59,919 nt of DNA from Bacteroidales bacterium (GTDB lineage Bacteria; Bacteroidota; Bacteroidia; Bacteroidales; UBA932): the NCBI GenBank assembly GCA_016291185.1, contig JAEFAI010000013.1, positions 1 to 59,919 on the forward strand. The letters run 5' to 3'. Shown one piece after another: positions 1-8,240 of the stretch. The position numbers were made by a program, and so were the translations under genes. The notes under the pieces are model-generated. The model saw only the letters and a list, made by a program, of their open reading frames with translations. It was not told where the DNA came from and did no database searches. Each line of letters starts with the position of its first letter. Position 1 is the stretch's first letter.

Positions 1-1
1 T

Positions 2-130
2 TATGTTGATAATCAACCTGCAATGATAAATTTAGAAATAAACATTTATCATGATGGTATTTATAATCAAAATGAACAAGTAAGCAAATATAATGTTTTG
101 GAAATCTCAAGAAAGAAGTGTTATGCGTAA
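2..130 (+). CDS. C-terminal end of an unknown protein (cut by window edge)
   Basis: An open frame runs from the window edge to a TAA at 128-130 and encodes about 42 residues, ending in EISRKKCYA. The stop overlaps the start of the McrB-like gene (ATG at 123) by 8 bases, the usual sign of an operon gene rather than a chance frame. The visible tail is polar and has no recognisable motif, so the family cannot be named. Its position in front of an McrB-type ATPase makes a role in the same defence operon plausible, but that is inference. Confidence 0.5.
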   Translation, partial: YVDNQPAMINLEINIYHDGIYNQNEQVSKYNVLEISRKKCYA

Positions 131-1691
131 AATTGATGTAAAACAGCTATATATTAACTACCTGAAAAAGTCAGGGAAGAGTGAGCATACCATTGCAACA
201 TATAGCAATAGTACGCCAAATAAGAAAGATGTAAGGACTGTAGCGAAAGAGATTTCAGGTACAGAAAATCTGTATGATATTTTGTATCCTTATCCTGTAT
301 ATTTAATTGCTGAGGAAATAAAAAGCAAGCCCTTTGACATACAAGGCAAACAGATGTATTCAAATGCAATACGGCAATATCAGCTTTTTTTATCTCAATC
401 GAAGGATATATATGATTATCTCTTAGAAGAGAACAAAGACAAGAAGGGAGATAAGGCAATACAGAAAAAGCCAGATTCTTACGCCTTATTATGTTCAAGC
501 AAAATTTATATAACCGCTCTCCGCACTAAGCCCTTCCTTCTCCTTGCAGGAATCTCTGGCACAGGCAAGAGTCAGAAGGTGCAGGAGTTGGCATTTATGA
601 CTTGTCCTGATGGAGAACTGCGGAATGAAGGCGGAACAACACCGGGGAATTATTGTCTGGTGGAAGTGAAACCGAACTGGCATGACTCAACGGAACTGTT
701 GGGGTATTATAGTGCTTTGTCGGGAAAATATGAGTTGAAAGACTTCATTCGTTTTGCCTATAAAGCCTCGCAGAATAAAGATGTGCCGTTTTTCCTTTGT
801 CTGGATGAGATGAATCTGGCACCAGTAGAGCAATATTTTGCTGAATACCTAAGCGTGTTGGAAACACGCAAAATAGTTGGTGACAATATTCATACACAGT
901 ATTTATTACGAAAAGAGGTCTTTAGTAATTGTGAACTTCAAGGGGAAAATGGAAATTTGTATTCCGAGAAGGACGCAGAAATCATCACATATCTGAAGGA
1001 GAACGGACTGACGCTGCCCGATAATCTCTTCGTGATTGGTACGGTGAATATGGATGACACCACACACCAGTTCTCGCGGAAGGTGATAGACCGTGCTTTT
1101 ACCATTGAGATGAATGGCGGCAAGATGTCGGAAATGTTCTCGCCAGAGAGCAGGATGCTGCTTGAGTACAGGGACGAACCGATACCGCTTGAAGCGTTCA
1201 AAGCAGAATTTGTAAGAGCATACGAAGTGTTGGACGATGTGCGGTTTGCAAAATACAAAGATGTGATTTCTACTCGCATCCCAGCATTGTTAGGTGATTC
1301 TGATGGTACTGCCGATGCAGACAGCATCAATGGCATATTGAATGAAACGCCATTCCGCGTTAGTTATCGTGTACAGAACGAACTGGTGCTATATCTGAGT
1401 ACGTTGATAGAACGTGCGAATTTCCCAATGCCAGACCAAATAGAAGGGTTGATAGGCGAAGCCACACTGGCTATTCTGCTAGAAAAGGTGCTGCCGCGTG
1501 TGCAGGGTGAGCAGAAGCAGTTGGCGACGCAGAAGGGTAAAAGCAATGTGCTGAAGGATTTAAAGACTTTCGTGGAGAGCCACTTTAAGCCCGAAGATGA
1601 TGCTGATGCCAACTCGCTCTACAACCAAGTTCTTCGAAAGTTGAAGGAAATGGATGATAAACTGGCGAACTATTACACCAACTTCTTTTAA
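123..1691 (+). CDS. McrB-like AAA/GTPase of a restriction-type defence system
   Basis: Protein of 522 residues. An N-terminal segment (about 1-100) has a look of recombinase core-binding or McrB specificity domains, with YLKKSGKSEHTI near the start. The AAA module follows: Walker A GISGTGKS at 143-150, Walker B-like FFLCLDEMN at 223-231, and the sensor stretch VNMDD...SRKVIDRAF near 308-326. In McrBC systems this subunit hydrolyses GTP and drives the McrC nuclease along DNA. No McrC is visible; the next gene is a Fic protein. I chose ATG 123 because it overlaps the upstream stop and has AGAAAGAAG just before it; an in-frame ATG at 93 is also possible. Base composition is AT-rich, especially over the N-terminal half, unlike the genes after 4.1 kb, suggesting horizontal acquisition. 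Confidence 0.75.
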   Translation: MRKIDVKQLYINYLKKSGKSEHTIATYSNSTPNKKDVRTVAKEISGTENLYDILYPYPVYLIAEEIKSKPFDIQGKQMYSNAIRQYQLFLSQSKDIYDYLLEENKDKKGDKAIQKKPDSYALLCSSKIYITALRTKPFLLLAGISGTGKSQKVQELAFMTCPDGELRNEGGTTPGNYCLVEVKPNWHDSTELLGYYSALSGKYELKDFIRFAYKASQNKDVPFFLCLDEMNLAPVEQYFAEYLSVLETRKIVGDNIHTQYLLRKEVFSNCELQGENGNLYSEKDAEIITYLKENGLTLPDNLFVIGTVNMDDTTHQFSRKVIDRAFTIEMNGGKMSEMFSPESRMLLEYRDEPIPLEAFKAEFVRAYEVLDDVRFAKYKDVISTRIPALLGDSDGTADADSINGILNETPFRVSYRVQNELVLYLSTLIERANFPMPDQIEGLIGEATLAILLEKVLPRVQGEQKQLATQKGKSNVLKDLKTFVESHFKPEDDADANSLYNQVLRKLKEMDDKLANYYTNFF

Positions 1692-1703
1692 CATGGTGAT
1701 GGC

Positions 1704-2576
1704 ATGAGTAAAAAGTCTATCCGTTTTTTCAACGACCGTGAAGTACGGGCCGTTTGGGACGAGGAGCACAACAAGTGGTGGTTCTCGGCTACAGACATTG
1801 TGCGGGCCATCAATGATGAGGAGGATTACACTAAGTGTCGCAACTATTGGAAATACCTGAAAGGTAAATTTTGTAAAGAGAACATCGAACTGGTTAGTGG
1901 CACTAACCAGTTCAAATTCGAGGCTCCCGACGGCAAGCAGCGCGCCTCAGATGCTTTGGATGCACAGGGTGTCCAGACTCTCGCTAAGCATTATCCGAAT
2001 AATAGGGCAAACAGCTTTTTGGAGTGGTTTACCTACAGCGACAATACTATCGACGGGCAAAGCAAGAAAAAGGCATATGATCTTTTTGAATGTGGCTTGT
2101 TGAACGCTCTTGAACCGGGGACGGTACGCTGCCTTCAGCAAATCCATTCTTATATCTTTGGTGGGCTTTATGATTTTGCTGGCCAAATCCGTAGTAAAAA
2201 TATTAGCAAAGGAGGCTTCTCTTTTGCTAATGCCATTCATCTGCATCAAAGTTTGAAGGCTATCGAGCAAATGCCGGAGAAGACCTTCGATGAGATTGCC
2301 GATAAATACGTCGAAATGAATGTGGCACATCCTTTTATGGAAGGGAATGGCCGCACTACCCGTATCTGGCTGGATCTTATGCTTAAACGCTCTTTAAGGA
2401 AGTGCGTCGATTGGAGCCGGATCGACAAGAGCGTTTATCTGGATGCTATGCGCCTCAGCGTTGTTGACCCGGCGCCGATAAAAGCCCTCCTTATGAGTGC
2501 TCTTACGGAGAAGATCGACGATCGCGAAACTTTTATGAAAGGCATAGATTATTCATATTACTATGAAGAGCCGTAA
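1704..2576 (+). CDS. BRO-N / Fic fusion protein (putative AMP-transferase)
   Basis: Protein of 290 residues, 12 bases after the McrB-like gene. Residues 1-110 resemble the BRO-N/antirepressor domain seen in phage and mobile-element proteins (VRAVWDEEHNKWWFSATDIV). Residues 115-280 form a Fic domain with the full catalytic motif HPFMEGNGRTTR at 209-220, where H209 is the expected catalytic histidine. Fic enzymes usually transfer AMP from ATP to a hydroxyl on a target protein. The inhibitory helix motif [S/T]xxxE[G/N] is not clearly present; the closest match is SALTEK at 265-270, which lacks the final G/N. The target and the role of the N-terminal domain are unknown. Co-linear with the McrB gene, so possibly part of the same defence unit. 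Confidence 0.8.
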   Translation: MSKKSIRFFNDREVRAVWDEEHNKWWFSATDIVRAINDEEDYTKCRNYWKYLKGKFCKENIELVSGTNQFKFEAPDGKQRASDALDAQGVQTLAKHYPNNRANSFLEWFTYSDNTIDGQSKKKAYDLFECGLLNALEPGTVRCLQQIHSYIFGGLYDFAGQIRSKNISKGGFSFANAIHLHQSLKAIEQMPEKTFDEIADKYVEMNVAHPFMEGNGRTTRIWLDLMLKRSLRKCVDWSRIDKSVYLDAMRLSVVDPAPIKALLMSALTEKIDDRETFMKGIDYSYYYEEP

Positions 2577-2645
2577 TTAAGACCATCTTTTCTAAATTTT
2601 TGCGCACAAAAAGAACATTTTCTTCCTTTTCTATGTAAATAATGT

Positions 2646-2653
2646 TATATTTG
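2646..2653 (+). promoter_or_regulatory. -7 promoter box for the abiE pair
   Basis: TATATTTG matches the Bacteroides -7 consensus TAnnTTTG. It lies 17 bases before the AbiEi start, so the toxin-antitoxin pair has its own promoter. Confidence 0.6.
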
Positions 2654-2670
2654 CAGTAAAACAGAAGAAC

Positions 2671-3303
2671 ATGCTCAAGACAAACCCGCTTATACAGTTC
2701 GCTGGAATTCCTGTCTCCGGTAGCGAAGTTAAGAGTGTTTTCTCTCATCTCGCTGCTTCGGAGAAGAAGGTTCAGGCACTGGAGCGCAGTGGTGAGCTTA
2801 TTCGCCTTCGGCGCAGTTTATTTGTTGTCAACAGTCAGTTGACGGGGCGGGACACTGATCCAAGGCTTTGTGCGAACCATATCTACGGGCCGTCTTACGT
2901 GTCGTTGCAATGGGCTTTAAGTTTTTATGGAATGATTCCGGAGGGTGTCCGTAGAATAACGTCTGTTACCACAAAGCGATCCCGGGTTTTCGATACTCCT
3001 ATGGGTATATTCAGTTATATGCAAGTCCCGACCGCATATTTCCCTATAGGTGTCGAGAGTGTGGCATCGGGCGGTGTTAATTTCCTGATGGCCACTAGGG
3101 AAAAGGCCCTGTGCGATACCATCCAATATGATTCCTTTGTCCCGCCTCAATCGATTAAGGCTTTAGCCGTGTATCTGGAGGAGGATATGCGTATGGACAT
3201 GGACATACTCTCCGAACTGGATCCTCAAATCATAGAAGAATGTGCCCATGCCGGCCGTAAAACCAGGATTTTGTTAAACCTTGTAAAGTTGATAAAGCAA
3301 TGA
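2671..3303 (+). CDS. AbiEi-family antitoxin (type IV toxin-antitoxin)
   Basis: Protein of 210 residues. The N-terminal part is a winged-helix-like segment ending in LERSGELIRLRRSLFVV, followed by the AbiEi-type core (YVSLQWALSFYGMIPEGVRRITSVT, and ATREKALCDTI). AbiEi proteins repress their own operon and counter the AbiEii toxin without direct contact in the founding systems. The stop TGA at 3301-3303 overlaps the ATG of the toxin gene (3300) by 4 bases, the classic antitoxin-toxin arrangement. An own promoter lies at 2646-2653. The family call is firm from gene pairing and motifs; phage defence activity is inferred from the family. Confidence 0.82.
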   Translation: MLKTNPLIQFAGIPVSGSEVKSVFSHLAASEKKVQALERSGELIRLRRSLFVVNSQLTGRDTDPRLCANHIYGPSYVSLQWALSFYGMIPEGVRRITSVTTKRSRVFDTPMGIFSYMQVPTAYFPIGVESVASGGVNFLMATREKALCDTIQYDSFVPPQSIKALAVYLEEDMRMDMDILSELDPQIIEECAHAGRKTRILLNLVKLIKQ

Positions 3304-4127
3304 CGACGATCGAATCAATGTTGGCATCCTATACGAATACTGTTGGAGACGCGCCATCATTTAACGTGGAACAGGAGATATGCCAGAAAATTGCTTTGGC
3401 CGGGCTTCGTCGCGGCGGCTTTTTTGAGCATGCCGCTTTTTACGGGGGCACATGTCTGAGGTTATTTCACGGGCTGCCCAGGTTCTCGGAAGACATGGAT
3501 TTCTCACTATCCGAGAAAAGGGAGGATATTCATCTAGAAAACTACTTTGACGCTATTCGCGAAGAGTTTCGGATGGCAGGCTTTGATATTACTATCGCTA
3601 AAAAGGAGAAAAAAGGTTTCGGACGAGTGGAATCTGCTTTTTTAAAAGAGAATACAGAGGCTTATGATATTAAGTTTCAAACGAAAAGGAGCATTAAGGT
3701 AAAGATTGAACTGGATACAGATCCGCCGCTTCATTTTGACACGGAGCAGAAACTTCTTATGCAGCCCTATTCTTTCATGACCCGCTGTTTCACTCTCCCA
3801 GACTTATTTGCCGGGAAAATGCATGCTTTGGTTTATCGTTCTTGGCAACGTCGGGTAAAGGGACGCGACTGGTTCGACTTTGAGTGGTATGTCCGTAATA
3901 ATGTGCCTCTTAATTTTGAACACCTGCAAGCTCGTATTCGTGAATTCAACGGCAAGGATACGAGTCTAGACGACTTTCTTGTTTTGCTTCGTGATAAGCT
4001 CGCATCCACAAATATTAATGACGTCAAAGAGGACGTTATTCCTTATATTGACAAGAGTCTTTTACCCCAACTGGACATATGGTCTAACGATTATTTTCTG
4101 CAGTTGGTAGATAGAATAAAGTATTAA
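3300..4127 (+). CDS. AbiEii-family nucleotidyltransferase toxin
   Basis: Protein of 275 residues with the nucleotidyltransferase signature FYGGTCLRLFHGLPRFSEDMDFSL: the GG.T loop is followed by the metal-binding D-x-D (MDF context) around residues 48-70. Members of this family are toxins thought to transfer nucleotides, in characterised relatives to tRNA, and to stop growth on phage infection. It overlaps the antitoxin gene by 4 bases. The middle motif KIELDTDPP supplies the third acidic residue, and KMHALVYRSWQRRVKGRDWFD is typical of the family C-terminal half. Composition is AT-richer than the chromosome-like genes further on. Confidence 0.82.
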   Translation: MTTIESMLASYTNTVGDAPSFNVEQEICQKIALAGLRRGGFFEHAAFYGGTCLRLFHGLPRFSEDMDFSLSEKREDIHLENYFDAIREEFRMAGFDITIAKKEKKGFGRVESAFLKENTEAYDIKFQTKRSIKVKIELDTDPPLHFDTEQKLLMQPYSFMTRCFTLPDLFAGKMHALVYRSWQRRVKGRDWFDFEWYVRNNVPLNFEHLQARIREFNGKDTSLDDFLVLLRDKLASTNINDVKEDVIPYIDKSLLPQLDIWSNDYFLQLVDRIKY

Positions 4128-4130
4128 ATC

Positions 4131-4499
4131 ATGGAATCTCTAGGTAATTTTCTTTGGCTGGTTTTTGGTGGATTTGTTATAGCCGTCATCTATTTTATCG
4201 TGGGGCTTTTGATGTGCGTCACGATAGTTGGTATCCCTTTCGGTTTGCAGCTGTTCAAGCTGGGCTCCTATGTGCTTTGGCCGTTCGGGCACGAGCTGGT
4301 GAACGGCCCTGGCGAGCCGGGCTGCATCTCCGTTGTCATGAATCTCCTTTGGATTCTTCTGGGATGGTGGGAGATTGCGTTGGTGCATGTGTTCTGCGGG
4401 GCGCTTTTCTGCATTACCATCGTCGGCATCCCCTGGGGCATGATGCATTTCAAGCTGGCCCTCGCCACCATCTTCCCCTTCGGGAAAGAAATAAAGTAA
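4131..4499 (+). CDS. YccF domain membrane protein
   Basis: Protein of 122 residues made of two homologous halves, each with a hydrophobic helix and a TIVGIPFGLQLFKL or TIVGIPWGMMHFKL repeat, as in the YccF (DUF307) inner-membrane family. The function of the family is not established. It begins 3 bases after the AbiEii stop, so it may be read from the same transcript, yet its GC content is already that of the rest of the window. This junction looks like the right edge of the acquired cassette. Confidence 0.8.
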   Translation: MESLGNFLWLVFGGFVIAVIYFIVGLLMCVTIVGIPFGLQLFKLGSYVLWPFGHELVNGPGEPGCISVVMNLLWILLGWWEIALVHVFCGALFCITIVGIPWGMMHFKLALATIFPFGKEIK

Positions 4500-4505
4500 T
4501 AGGAA

Positions 4506-4628
4506 ATGATAATTAACGAAACAAAGAAAGAGTACGCCTCGCCGGTATGCCGTGAACTCGGTCTTGAAAGTGATGTCCAATTCATGAATCAGACCAGCTA
4601 TCACTACCAATTCCCTCCGGACGACTAG
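4506..4628 (+). CDS. small hypothetical peptide (40 aa)
   Basis: ATG at 4506, stop TAG at 4626-4628, 40 residues, beginning 6 bases after the YccF stop. The sequence has the pattern K-K-E-Y-A-S-P-V-C-R-E-L-G-L-E-S-D, a tyrosine followed two residues later by S-P and then an alternating beta-like stretch and an acidic turn. A second small gene at 4928-5047 on the other strand has the same layout (Y-E-T-P-K-V-Q-V-V-N-L-T-E-E-D). Such short proteins are frequent in Bacteroidales genomes and have no assigned function. No clear ribosome binding site, which is common in this phylum. Confidence 0.4.
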   Translation: MIINETKKEYASPVCRELGLESDVQFMNQTSYHYQFPPDD

Positions 4629-4630
4629 GG

Positions 4631-4750
4631 TTACAGCACCTCCAGCAGCTCACATACCTTTTCGTACGGTAGGCCGCACACGCGACTTCCCCGCTCTCCC
4701 CAGTTTCCCTGGTCAGGGCTCGTGGCGGCTAACTGGTTGATATACAGCGG
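4631..4750 (-). pseudogene. possible protein remnant without a start codon
   Basis: The minus strand is open for 39 codons and reads like a true protein C-terminus (NQLAATSPDQGNWGER, then VCGLPYEKVCELLEVL and a stop). There is no in-frame ATG and the frame is closed just upstream by a stop next to a hairpin. I do not recognise the family. It could be chance. Confidence 0.2.
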
Positions 4751-4758
4751 TTAAACAT

Positions 4759-4792
4759 AAAGTCTCCCCCTCGTTTTCAAGGGGGAGACTTT
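4759..4792. terminator. strong hairpin, likely terminator
   Basis: A perfect 13-bp stem (AAAGTCTCCCCCT and its complement) with an 8-base loop, flanked by A and T runs so that it could stop transcription from both sides. It follows the YccF and small-peptide genes on the plus strand. Confidence 0.7.
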
Positions 4793-4927
4793 GTGCTATC
4801 TACCTGTCACTCAGGGGTTTAAGCGCCACGCTTTAGGTGTTTTTTGTCGCAGGTCTATCAATGAAATGGTTTGGGGACGGGATTCCGCTGCGCAGGCGGC
4901 GCGGTCGGGGCGATTACCGACGATGCA

Positions 4928-5047
4928 TTAGTCTAGTGGCTCGGACCAATAATCGGAGGCGGCAAGAATGCTGTCTTCTTCGGTCAAATTGACAACCTGC
5001 ACTTTAGGAGTCTCGTAGGGCTGTTTGTTCTGGAGAATACCTTCCAT
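4928..5047 (-). CDS. small hypothetical peptide with own promoter (39 aa)
   Basis: Start ATG at 5047, stop TAA at 4930-4928. The 39-residue product is polar and acidic with the core Y-E-T-P-K-V-Q-V-V-N-L-T-E-E-D, then SILAASDYWSEPLD. A matching -7 box (TATTTTTG) sits 28 bases upstream, which argues for a real transcript. The layout resembles the peptide at 4506-4628. No signal peptide or membrane segment. The function is unknown; a peptide precursor or a small regulatory protein are possibilities only. Confidence 0.5.
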   Translation of the reverse strand: MEGILQNKQPYETPKVQVVNLTEEDSILAASDYWSEPLD

Positions 5048-5075
5048 GGCTATCTACCTATTAATCTGTTTGGAC

Positions 5076-5083
5076 CAAAAATA
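5076..5083 (-). promoter_or_regulatory. -7 promoter box for the 39-aa peptide gene
   Basis: On the minus strand this reads TATTTTTG, a full match to TAnnTTTG, 28 bases ahead of the start codon at 5047. Confidence 0.5.
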
Positions 5084-5280
5084 ATAATATTCAGCGAGAG
5101 ATGCAACAGTAAAACCCGACCATAACGACATTCTGGTGCAGCGGAACGGGGGCATGGCCGGGGCGGAACTCCACCATACTCCGCCACTCCAAGGCGTCAA
5201 ACAATAAGGGGAAGTTGGTGTGTTGTCGCTGCGCTATGCTGGTTATGTTCCCTCGTGTTCTTGAAGGAGTTCTTGTCTCT

Positions 5281-5475
5281 CTACATAGTCTTTGAGATAC
5301 ATAACGATACCTTGTTTGGGGATATTCCTATGGGCCTTAATAGGGCCGTCGAGGCCACCAGGCCCAGGATCAGGGTGGGAACGCGCCATTTGCGCCAGTG
5401 CATGATCGTGCCGAAATAGGAGAACAGCAGGATGGCCAGGAAGAACAGCTCGCCCGGCAGGAAGTAGGCCTTCAT
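5281..5475 (-). pseudogene. membrane protein fragment
   Basis: On the minus strand the frame reads MKAYFLPGELFFLAILLFSY then FGTIMHWRKWRVPTLILGLV, two credible hydrophobic helices with a basic loop between them, then an unrelated tail (PIGISPNKVS). The frame is open a few codons upstream (QRIGAWLL) to a stop. It looks like the first part of a larger membrane protein that has been cut at both ends. The high GC content fits the native genome, not the AT-rich cassette. It could also be a short genuine membrane peptide. Confidence 0.25.
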
Positions 5476-5558
5476 CAGCAGCCAGGCGCCAATTCGCTGA
5501 AATTATGACAGATAGCGAAAGGGATTGTTTCGGGATTTTCACTCCCCGCCCGAGGCAC

Positions 5559-5590
5559 AAAAAGAGCGACGCGATGCGCCGCTCTTTTTT
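5559..5590. terminator. bidirectional hairpin terminator
   Basis: AAAAAGAGCG and CGCTCTTTTTT form a stem with T-runs on either strand. It lies 29 bases beyond the stop of the minus-strand gene 5619-6692 and most likely ends that operon. Confidence 0.7.
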
Positions 5591-5618
5591 GTACCTAATA
5601 TCTTCGAATTATGTTTTT

Positions 5619-6692
5619 CTAGAGTTGGAGTTTCTTGCCTTCCAGGGTCGGCGGGGTCTGGATGAGCGGCGCGCTGCCGATGAATTCCAGCCAAGCGTAG
5701 TAGCGTCTGAAGAACATCTCCACGCAGGCCTCCCCCTGCAGATAAGCGTTCACGAATTCCAAGGTCATCTCGTCATCGCCACGAACCGTTTCGACTTCGC
5801 GCAATAACGCAATTGCCTTCGGGATGATGGCTTTCTCTTTATCCAGGTGCGCCTTCACCTTCGGGAGCCAGCGCTTGAGGAGCTGCTGGTTGTAGGCCGC
5901 CACGACATCCTGCTCGGCCTTACGCCCTTCGACGAACCAGTCCGGAGCACGCTTAACGCCTTCCGCCTTGGCACGCTCGACCAGCGACTCATCCATCTGA
6001 GCCACCTTCTTGCAAGCGCTTGAAGCAAACCACTCGTGGCACATCTGCTTGCGGAGCGGAGCAAATTCGTTGAGGATGGTCTTGTTTGTACCGACAAGCG
6101 GGAATTCAAGAATATAATCCTTGTAACCCGGATCGCTCTGCGAGAAGGGCGAGATAGTGTTCTGACTTTCTTTATATACCGGATCCGTATAAACCCGCAT
6201 CTTCTTCATGACGGCATCATACTGCTTCGCCTTGGGATCGAAATGCAGCTCCGTGTCGTAAGGCAGGCCCTTGGCGGCCCGCTTGGCGTTCTCCATCTGA
6301 GCATCGGCGAGCCGCTTTTTGGCGGCTTGGACATCCTCGCGCGGTTCCTGCAGATCCAAGGCCCAGTCGGCGGCGCGAACCTTGTTCAACCACTCCGAGA
6401 GTTTCTCGCGCGTGTCAATCTCGGAAACGTCCGGAATCGTGGGGAGATTCTCGAAGGCCTTGTCGTAGCTATGGAAGTTGTATTCCTCGATGAGCGCTTT
6501 GCCCGCCTTCTTGTCGAAGTTGAGCGAGGGTTCGTTATACAAATAGTCAAGTTCGGAGTAGCCGCCCAGCTTTTGGGCGAAATTGCGCTCGTTTTCTGGA
6601 ATGAAGAAGGTTTTCGCATTCTGCGCGGACACCGGCGACATGGTAGCCAGAACCGCAAACGCAGAGAGGCAGAGAAGAAAGAATCGCTTCAT
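5619..6692 (-). CDS. secreted protein of unknown function
   Basis: Protein of 357 residues with a clear signal peptide (MKRFFLLCLSAFAVLA...SAQN, cleavage near residue 23). The mature part is rich in charged residues and aromatic amino acids, largely helical in appearance, with one cysteine-containing stretch (KQMCHEWFASSACKKV) and a lysine-rich middle. I recognise no catalytic motif. It is the last gene of a three-gene minus-strand operon after the AraC regulator and the DUF6273-like lipoprotein, 26 bases after the latter, and is closed by a terminator. It probably acts in the periplasm or at the cell surface together with the lipoprotein. Confidence 0.7.
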   Translation of the reverse strand: MKRFFLLCLSAFAVLATMSPVSAQNAKTFFIPENERNFAQKLGGYSELDYLYNEPSLNFDKKAGKALIEEYNFHSYDKAFENLPTIPDVSEIDTREKLSEWLNKVRAADWALDLQEPREDVQAAKKRLADAQMENAKRAAKGLPYDTELHFDPKAKQYDAVMKKMRVYTDPVYKESQNTISPFSQSDPGYKDYILEFPLVGTNKTILNEFAPLRKQMCHEWFASSACKKVAQMDESLVERAKAEGVKRAPDWFVEGRKAEQDVVAAYNQQLLKRWLPKVKAHLDKEKAIIPKAIALLREVETVRGDDEMTLEFVNAYLQGEACVEMFFRRYYAWLEFIGSAPLIQTPPTLEGKKLQL

Positions 6693-6718
6693 AAAACGTT
6701 TGATTATAATGATTTTGA

Positions 6719-8236
6719 TTAGTTGACACAGATGGCCGGGACGACACCGTTACGGCCACTCACGCCCATTTCGAAAAGTGTAGGGTAATCATTCACGCCG
6801 ATGACCTGCTGCTCCAGGCGCTCAGAGAAGAGCGTGTGGAAATATACCGGGAGAAGAGGCGTACGCAGCCACCAGGTGGTCGAGGTCTCATCGTCGAAAT
6901 GTGCGGAACCATGTGCCCGGGTAAAATCCGTCAGCGGACGGGCCAGACCCTTGTAGGTGGTCGTTTGTTCCGAAGACTTCCATTTCTCGCCGGACCAGAA
7001 CTTATCCATGACATTCTCCGGAGTCACCTTGGGCGGGACCTCGATGAAGCCATAATCCTTACGGGTCACCTCCTTCGGGCTCAACAGGAACACCTTGTCC
7101 TTCGTGTTGTTGCTGGTGAGCTTAGGGAAATACACTCGCTTGTGCTCCTCTCCGCGCTCATAGTACATGGTCCCGTCGTAAAGGCTGCGATCCAGTGCTG
7201 TAAGCGTCTGGAGAAGGTCAAGTCCGGAGTTCTGCCGACTGCTGTTATCCACGGTGGTGACAGCAATCTTGCTTTGCAGCGCCGGCGTGAAGGCGGTCTG
7301 CAAGAAGCCGCGGCCGACGAATTCCTCATTAACCCGCGTATAAGGTTTAAGTCCCTTGAGGTAAATATTCTCGTCTCCCTGGATGTAGGCGATACCGTTC
7401 AAGAAGGCGCGAATGCGGCTGTGCTCGTAATTGTTGTGATGGATATACGTACCGTTCTCCAGTTGGCGGATCGTGACGTCCAGCGTGAAGGAGTAATGAT
7501 TGCCATCCATATTCTTGAAATGTGTATGATCGCCGAACGTCTCGCAGAACATCTCACTGGTCAGGGCGGACTCAGCGAGCAGGAGTTTCTTGCCGGTGCC
7601 ATTGTAATTGTTCGTCAAGATGCGCCATTTGATGGGCTCGACCTTGAAGTAGCGGTAGGACTTCTTGTAGTAGAACTGGACCCGCGAACCGTCACTGTAG
7701 CGGAAACCGTTCGGGCCTTCATAGCCGCTGGCTTTATCCTCCAGGATTTTGACATACCAGGCTCCGTCGCTGCCCTTGTAGTAGGTAAAAGCGCCGACAT
7801 AGGCGACCTGGGATTCGTCCACCGTCACGTTTGCGGCCATGATGGTCTGCGGCCAGTCGCCGAACAGGACATAAGTGCCGCTTGTGCCCACCGATCCGTC
7901 GGTCCCTGCCGGGAGCGGCGTGTACGGCGTGCCGACGAATTCGAAGACGGTCGCATTCTTCGGAGGGGTTTTCTGAGCGGGCGTTGTCCCCGCAGGCGCC
8001 TGGGCGACGGCTTTGCTGGAGGACGTCGATGCGGCGGCTTTCCGGGCTTCTGCCCGCGCGGCTGCCTCCGCCTGGGCCTCCGCAGGCACCGGGACGATCT
8101 CAACACCCTCCGACAATTTTTCGTTCAGCGCGTTGAGCGACTCGGACAGCGAGGTGAGCATGCTGGAGCAGGAAGTGACTCCCAGCCCTACGGAAAGGGT
8201 CGCCAACAGGGCGACCAAACACTTAGATCTTTTCAT
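6719..8236 (-). CDS. lipoprotein with DUF6273-like domain
   Basis: Protein of 505 residues. A lipoprotein signal is visible (MKRSKCLVALLATLSVGLGV followed by TSC, lipid-carrying cysteine at residue 23). An alanine- and proline-rich linker spans about 55-90. The C-terminal two thirds carry the pattern known from DUF6273-type domains: a beta hairpin with FGDWPQT, then IKWRILTNN, KKLLLAESAL, HSRIRAFLNG and an AFTPALQSKI block, ending in WWLRTP. The biochemical role of that domain is unknown. It starts 4 bases after the stop of the AraC regulator gene, so the two are co-translated. Confidence 0.6.
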   Translation of the reverse strand: MKRSKCLVALLATLSVGLGVTSCSSMLTSLSESLNALNEKLSEGVEIVPVPAEAQAEAAARAEARKAAASTSSSKAVAQAPAGTTPAQKTPPKNATVFEFVGTPYTPLPAGTDGSVGTSGTYVLFGDWPQTIMAANVTVDESQVAYVGAFTYYKGSDGAWYVKILEDKASGYEGPNGFRYSDGSRVQFYYKKSYRYFKVEPIKWRILTNNYNGTGKKLLLAESALTSEMFCETFGDHTHFKNMDGNHYSFTLDVTIRQLENGTYIHHNNYEHSRIRAFLNGIAYIQGDENIYLKGLKPYTRVNEEFVGRGFLQTAFTPALQSKIAVTTVDNSSRQNSGLDLLQTLTALDRSLYDGTMYYERGEEHKRVYFPKLTSNNTKDKVFLLSPKEVTRKDYGFIEVPPKVTPENVMDKFWSGEKWKSSEQTTTYKGLARPLTDFTRAHGSAHFDDETSTTWWLRTPLLPVYFHTLFSERLEQQVIGVNDYPTLFEMGVSGRNGVVPAICVN

Positions 8237-8240
8237 ATGG

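Larger units (their letters stand above)
4629..5618. other. gene-poor interval between the cassette edge and the next operon
   Basis: Nearly 1 kb without a full-length gene. It holds two strong hairpins (4759-4792 and 5559-5590), one tiny minus-strand gene with its own promoter (4928-5047), and two stretches that read like remnants of proteins on the minus strand (4631-4750 and 5281-5475). The rest (about 5084-5280) shows nothing I can support. This looks like a scarred junction beside the acquired cassette. Confidence 0.5.
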
